Positions 60,522 to 64,000 of a stretch of 64,000 nucleotides of DNA are shown piece by piece (the first letter of the stretch is position 1; every line of letters starts with the position of its first letter). The stretch lies in assembly GCF_003945595.2 (NCBI RefSeq), contig NW_024104418.1:426193-490192 (forward strand). The letters are read 5' to 3'. The notes below the pieces were generated by a model that saw nothing but the letters and a program-made list of their open reading frames with translations, did not search any database and was not told the DNA's origin. The translations under genes were made by a program, and so were the position numbers. The DNA is from Pipra filicauda. Its lineage: Eukaryota; Chordata; Aves; Passeriformes; Pipridae.

Positions 60522-62221
60522 CCAATAGATACAAATTGATTCAATTTGTAGACTATGTAGAAATGTACTGTAGGAAGGTGGGAGTAATATTTTGATCCAA
60601 GAGGCCTATTCCGGAGACACTAATTACATGGTAAACAGCCAAACCTTTTCATGTCATCAGTGCTTTTCAGGACCTCGTATTTCAAAACCTGTGTCTCTTC
60701 TCCAAACCCATACCCATGTCTTCCATGACACCTCCATGTTTGAGGACACTGGAAATGACAGAAATATACTTTTTAAAGCTTTATATTTTATGGAACAGTA
60801 ATTCTCAGTTCAGGGAAATGTGCAGATGTGGTATTCCCTTTGCACCAAAGCATTAATACAGAGGAAATTATCCAGGTAAACTTGATAACCAGTTCAAGTT
60901 TGCATGAAAGATTTATTGAGTTTGGATAAATACCACAGTCATGCTACTACTACTGTCATCTTCTCTGCTATTCTTAATCCAAGGCACACCTGGAGCCACC
61001 TATGCTAATATAACTCTGATGTATTCACCAATCAAGTTTCTATAATTTATTTAGAATAATGAGGCCTGATGATTATAAAAATCTAATACTATGTTGTGTA
61101 GCAAAAGCCAAAAACTCCAGATGAATACGTTTTCTTCTAGAACAGAAGTGAAAATATGTAAGTGGTTTAGGACAAAGGACAGATAGATGTGACTGCGAAA
61201 ATGAAAAAATGAATAAATAATAGATTTCATGTTATTTTTTCACTATTTTTACACTAATTGTGTTTTTCTGTATCACTGAGTCATTTGGTTTAGCAACCTA
61301 AATTAAAGCTAACGATGATTTTTGCATGAAGATTTTGTAAAAAATATATACTATCCAACAGTAAAATGTAATATAATAGAAGCAGAATATTGTATTGATT
61401 TACTATATCCAAGATGAATTTGGTAACAATACTAGATTTAAGGCTAGACAGTTAGTTGACTCCATGCTGTAATATTATTGTCTCTTCAGAAAGGCATTAA
61501 TTTTTTACTGTGTCATGACAGCTTTTTGATCATGAATAAAATTCCTTTGTTCTTATGCTTTTCCTTCATCAAATGTCAGCCTCTAGTTTTCAGTTAACAG
61601 GACCAGTCAGCATGGAGTATTCTCATTGTTTTATAAATATAATATACACATGTATAATTACATACATGTGATGTCATTGTCTCAGAGTATAATATAGGTA
61701 TTTATCATCTGTATTGGCTGAAAGCAATAGCAACTGCAATTTAAAGACCAAGAAAAGTAATTCCTCTTTAAATAAAATTAACTTTACATATTCCAGTTAT
61801 CTGTTCCAATCTCTCTGATTAAGCAATAGTTCACTAAATTAACTACAACAATTTCTAAACTACAAAGTTATTATTTTTTATCATGGACTCCAGTTCCCCT
61901 GAATACAATTCTTCAGAAACTGTCTTCTCAGATCATTTCAGGTTTTAAATTTTATTTTTTTTATTTTATGTAATACAGGCTGATGATTTAAGTAATGTGA
62001 AAGACATTGAACGCAAATTAAAAGCTGAGTTAAAATAAACTTCAATGAAAGAAAAGCCCATAATGGGGCCCATGAGGATATATTCACATTATTGCCATAT
62101 GAACAGTTTTACAGGAAGAAATAGCAGATGAATTTAAATTGCTGAGGCCATTAATTAATATTTTAGTGAAAAGTGTATGAATCTGACATACTTTCTGCTT
62201 AATACTACTAAGGTAAAAAGG
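60522..62221. other. Unique AT-rich DNA
   Basis: Nothing recognised. There is a TAAT-rich, non-repetitive stretch near 62100-62170 but no gene. Confidence 0.5.
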
Positions 62222-62225
62222 CAGA

Positions 62226-62720
62226 TGATCAGGCCCTGGAATGAGGTTTAGCTAACTGAACAAACCATGAGAAACTACTGAGTGCCACAGGAAAACCTGA
62301 TGGACGTAATAAATAACCAGCAGGTGGTGGAAGAACTGTCCCTGCTGGACTAGATGCTTTGACCCAAATGGATGTTCAATTAGTAATATCAGAAGTACCT
62401 AATTTAAGTGTAGAGGTAGCAAATTCTCGACTGGCTGAGAACATTAATTAGAGGTGCGTTGTTTATCTGAGACAAGGAAATGCTGGGACAGGCCTCGCTG
62501 GGAAGGATGTCAGGGAAGAAGTAAAGATGAAGAGAGACCAAAATATTTCATGCTCGCCTGCAGTCACCGTGTTTTACCTTGAATAAGACACAGTGGGACT
62601 TCCGTTGCCTATTTTTAGGTACACTTATATCTGAGCTAGTCAGCATAGACTTTCCATAATAAACCATATAATCAAACACTCAAGTTTGTGTGGTCTGACT
62701 GGGATCAACTCTTTGTGACA
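62226..62720 (+). mobile_element. Candidate solo LTR, 495 bp
   Basis: The block starts TGATCAGGCCCTGG after CAGA and ends CAACTCTTTGTGACA before CAGA, giving an exact 4-bp target duplication. It contains a TATA-like CACTTATATCTG near 62623, a polyadenylation-type CATAATAAACC near 62658 and a 60-bp U5-like end. These are in the right order for a plus-strand LTR. A 4-bp match can be chance and I do not recognise the family, so this is tentative. Confidence 0.4.
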
Positions 62721-62724
62721 CAGA

Positions 62725-64000
62725 TGTCAAGCGACACCAGTGCTGAGTCCTCAGCATGTCTCTGGGATTCTTCTTCCCAGGTGATGATATAGGTGCCATT
62801 ATTTGGCATGGAGTGGTCCTTTGTTGCAGAATCTAATTCACTTCTTCTTCCATGGGTCTTAGTCAAGTTGCCTGGTTTACCTTGTTTGAAATATCCTTGC
62901 ATTTGAAGTGTTCCTGAAAACTGGAAAAGGTGTAGATGATACACTATAATGTTGTTTTCATCCTCTTATTGTCAGCACAGAATCTTCTGCTGACGGTATG
63001 TTTATGTTGAGGTCATGAAAATGCAGGTCTTCCTGGACTTCACATAAAGAATCTGTTCCTCAATTTTACGGCTGGGATTGACAAGAAAATACACTTGACA
63101 AGACACTGGGATGGTGTCCATCATTATCAGTATAAGCCATTCTTTTTATCCTTGTGGTTCTTATTTCCTTATGTTTTAGCAGAAACATTTCAATTTATTT
63201 TTCATATGTACCAGTCTGAGTATTTCTGCTGTACATCTCTGTGCTACGCCAAAAACCTTTCCTTTAAACAATACATATGAAATATACCCTATCAGAAATG
63301 CAAATTCCTTTCTTTCTAAAAAAAAAGAAAGGGCTAGATACATCTGTATAAAATATTTTAATAATTTATTTCTATTTTGAGGCCTTTTTGTCTTAAACAT
63401 TAGAAGATATTCTATTTATGGATTAAATAAAAAATCAAAATTCAGAATGTGTTTTAAAGTGCATTACTTATAAAAACTACCTTAACATGTTCCTTTTGCA
63501 CAAGAATAAAAAATTACTGTCTTAAAATATATATCCACTCGAGGACTAAATTTTCACCAAAGAACAGAGTGAGACTCAACAGCTGAAACACAGGTGTCTA
63601 ATGCCATTCTAGGAAACAGGTGTCAGAAGAAAACTTCCAGGTACCGCATCCAAGATTTAAATGTCAAAATTCATTGAAAACCTGGACTACCTAGTCCTTA
63701 TCTGTCAATCCTTCTGACTTGAGGGATGAGTAAAACTGTGGAAGTGTTTGTCTTCACATGAAAAGAAAGACTGGGAAAGATCCACAAGCCAATGTCTGAG
63801 CAAGAAATAGAGGATATTGCTTAAGTGAGGTTCCAAAACTGACCTATGGAGAACCAGGTTAGGGACTGTGACCTCTATCATGAAGATGTTTGTGGTGTCT
63901 GAAGAATGACAGCCTAGTTAACACAGATCATAGCTTGGCCTCAGTGTACATGAAATTTGAAAAGGTGCGATTAATGCATACAGCACTGTTCATCTTATGT
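62725..64000. other. Unique DNA to the window end
   Basis: No gene is recognised. ORFs at 62705-62944 and 63176-63400 (minus) and 63095-63280 (plus) have no domain. The last 450 bp are slightly less AT-rich and could be an old repeat, but I cannot name it. Confidence 0.45.

Noticed and set aside
1..64000. CRISPR arrays, tRNA or rRNA genes, bacterial operons
   Set aside because: No regularly spaced repeats, no tRNA-like cloverleaf or rRNA phrases were noticed, and the CR1/LTR content shows a vertebrate (bird) source.

Overview
This window looks like interspersed-repeat-rich, AT-rich DNA from a bird. The evidence is the repeat content. There are many fragments of CR1 LINEs, several with the avian CR1 3' end made of ATTCTATG octamers (19202-19238, 51680-51706). 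There are also solo LTRs of typical avian endogenous retrovirus families. I found no host protein-coding exon, no tRNA or rRNA gene and no CRISPR array. All longer ORFs that I can explain are decayed retrotransposon reverse transcriptases, or shadows of repeats on the opposite strand. The window is intergenic or lies inside a large intron; the sequence alone does not say which.

Layout. 1-10 kb is mostly unique AT-rich DNA with one GC-rich block (2206-2530) and a short minus-strand RTE-like LINE tail (2984-3411). 10-16 kb holds an old plus-strand CR1 ORF2 remnant (about 10790-12330) and a minus-strand CR1 (15085-16010). 16-29 kb is mostly unique, with a CR1 3' end at 19.1 kb, a GC-richer block at 20.75-21.4 kb, a solo LTR (24007-24490), an old CR1 (24.7-25.1 kb) and a solo LTR with a perfect target duplication (28688-29249). 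29-37 kb is nearly free of recognisable repeats. 37-51.7 kb is a dense cluster: CR1 and a 1.1 kb LTR (37.2-38.7), a 2.3 kb CR1 (40.5-42.8), LTRs at 43.3, 44.2 and 49.0 kb, an old CR1 at 45.1 kb, an RTE-like LINE (46.8-47.4), and a CR1 split by an LTR (50.0-51.7). 51.7-64 kb is unique apart from the longest RTE-like LINE copy (56.77-58.2), an LTR fragment (60.1-60.5) and a candidate LTR (62.2-62.7).

The most interesting content is a non-CR1 LINE present in three copies. It has a reverse transcriptase with a YADD catalytic box and a C-terminal C2HC zinc finger. It resembles RTE-clade elements and, by inference, AviRTE, the element known to have moved horizontally between tropical birds and filarial nematodes. 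One copy has a 16-of-17 bp target duplication. No gene network operates here; the window records the order of transposon insertions.
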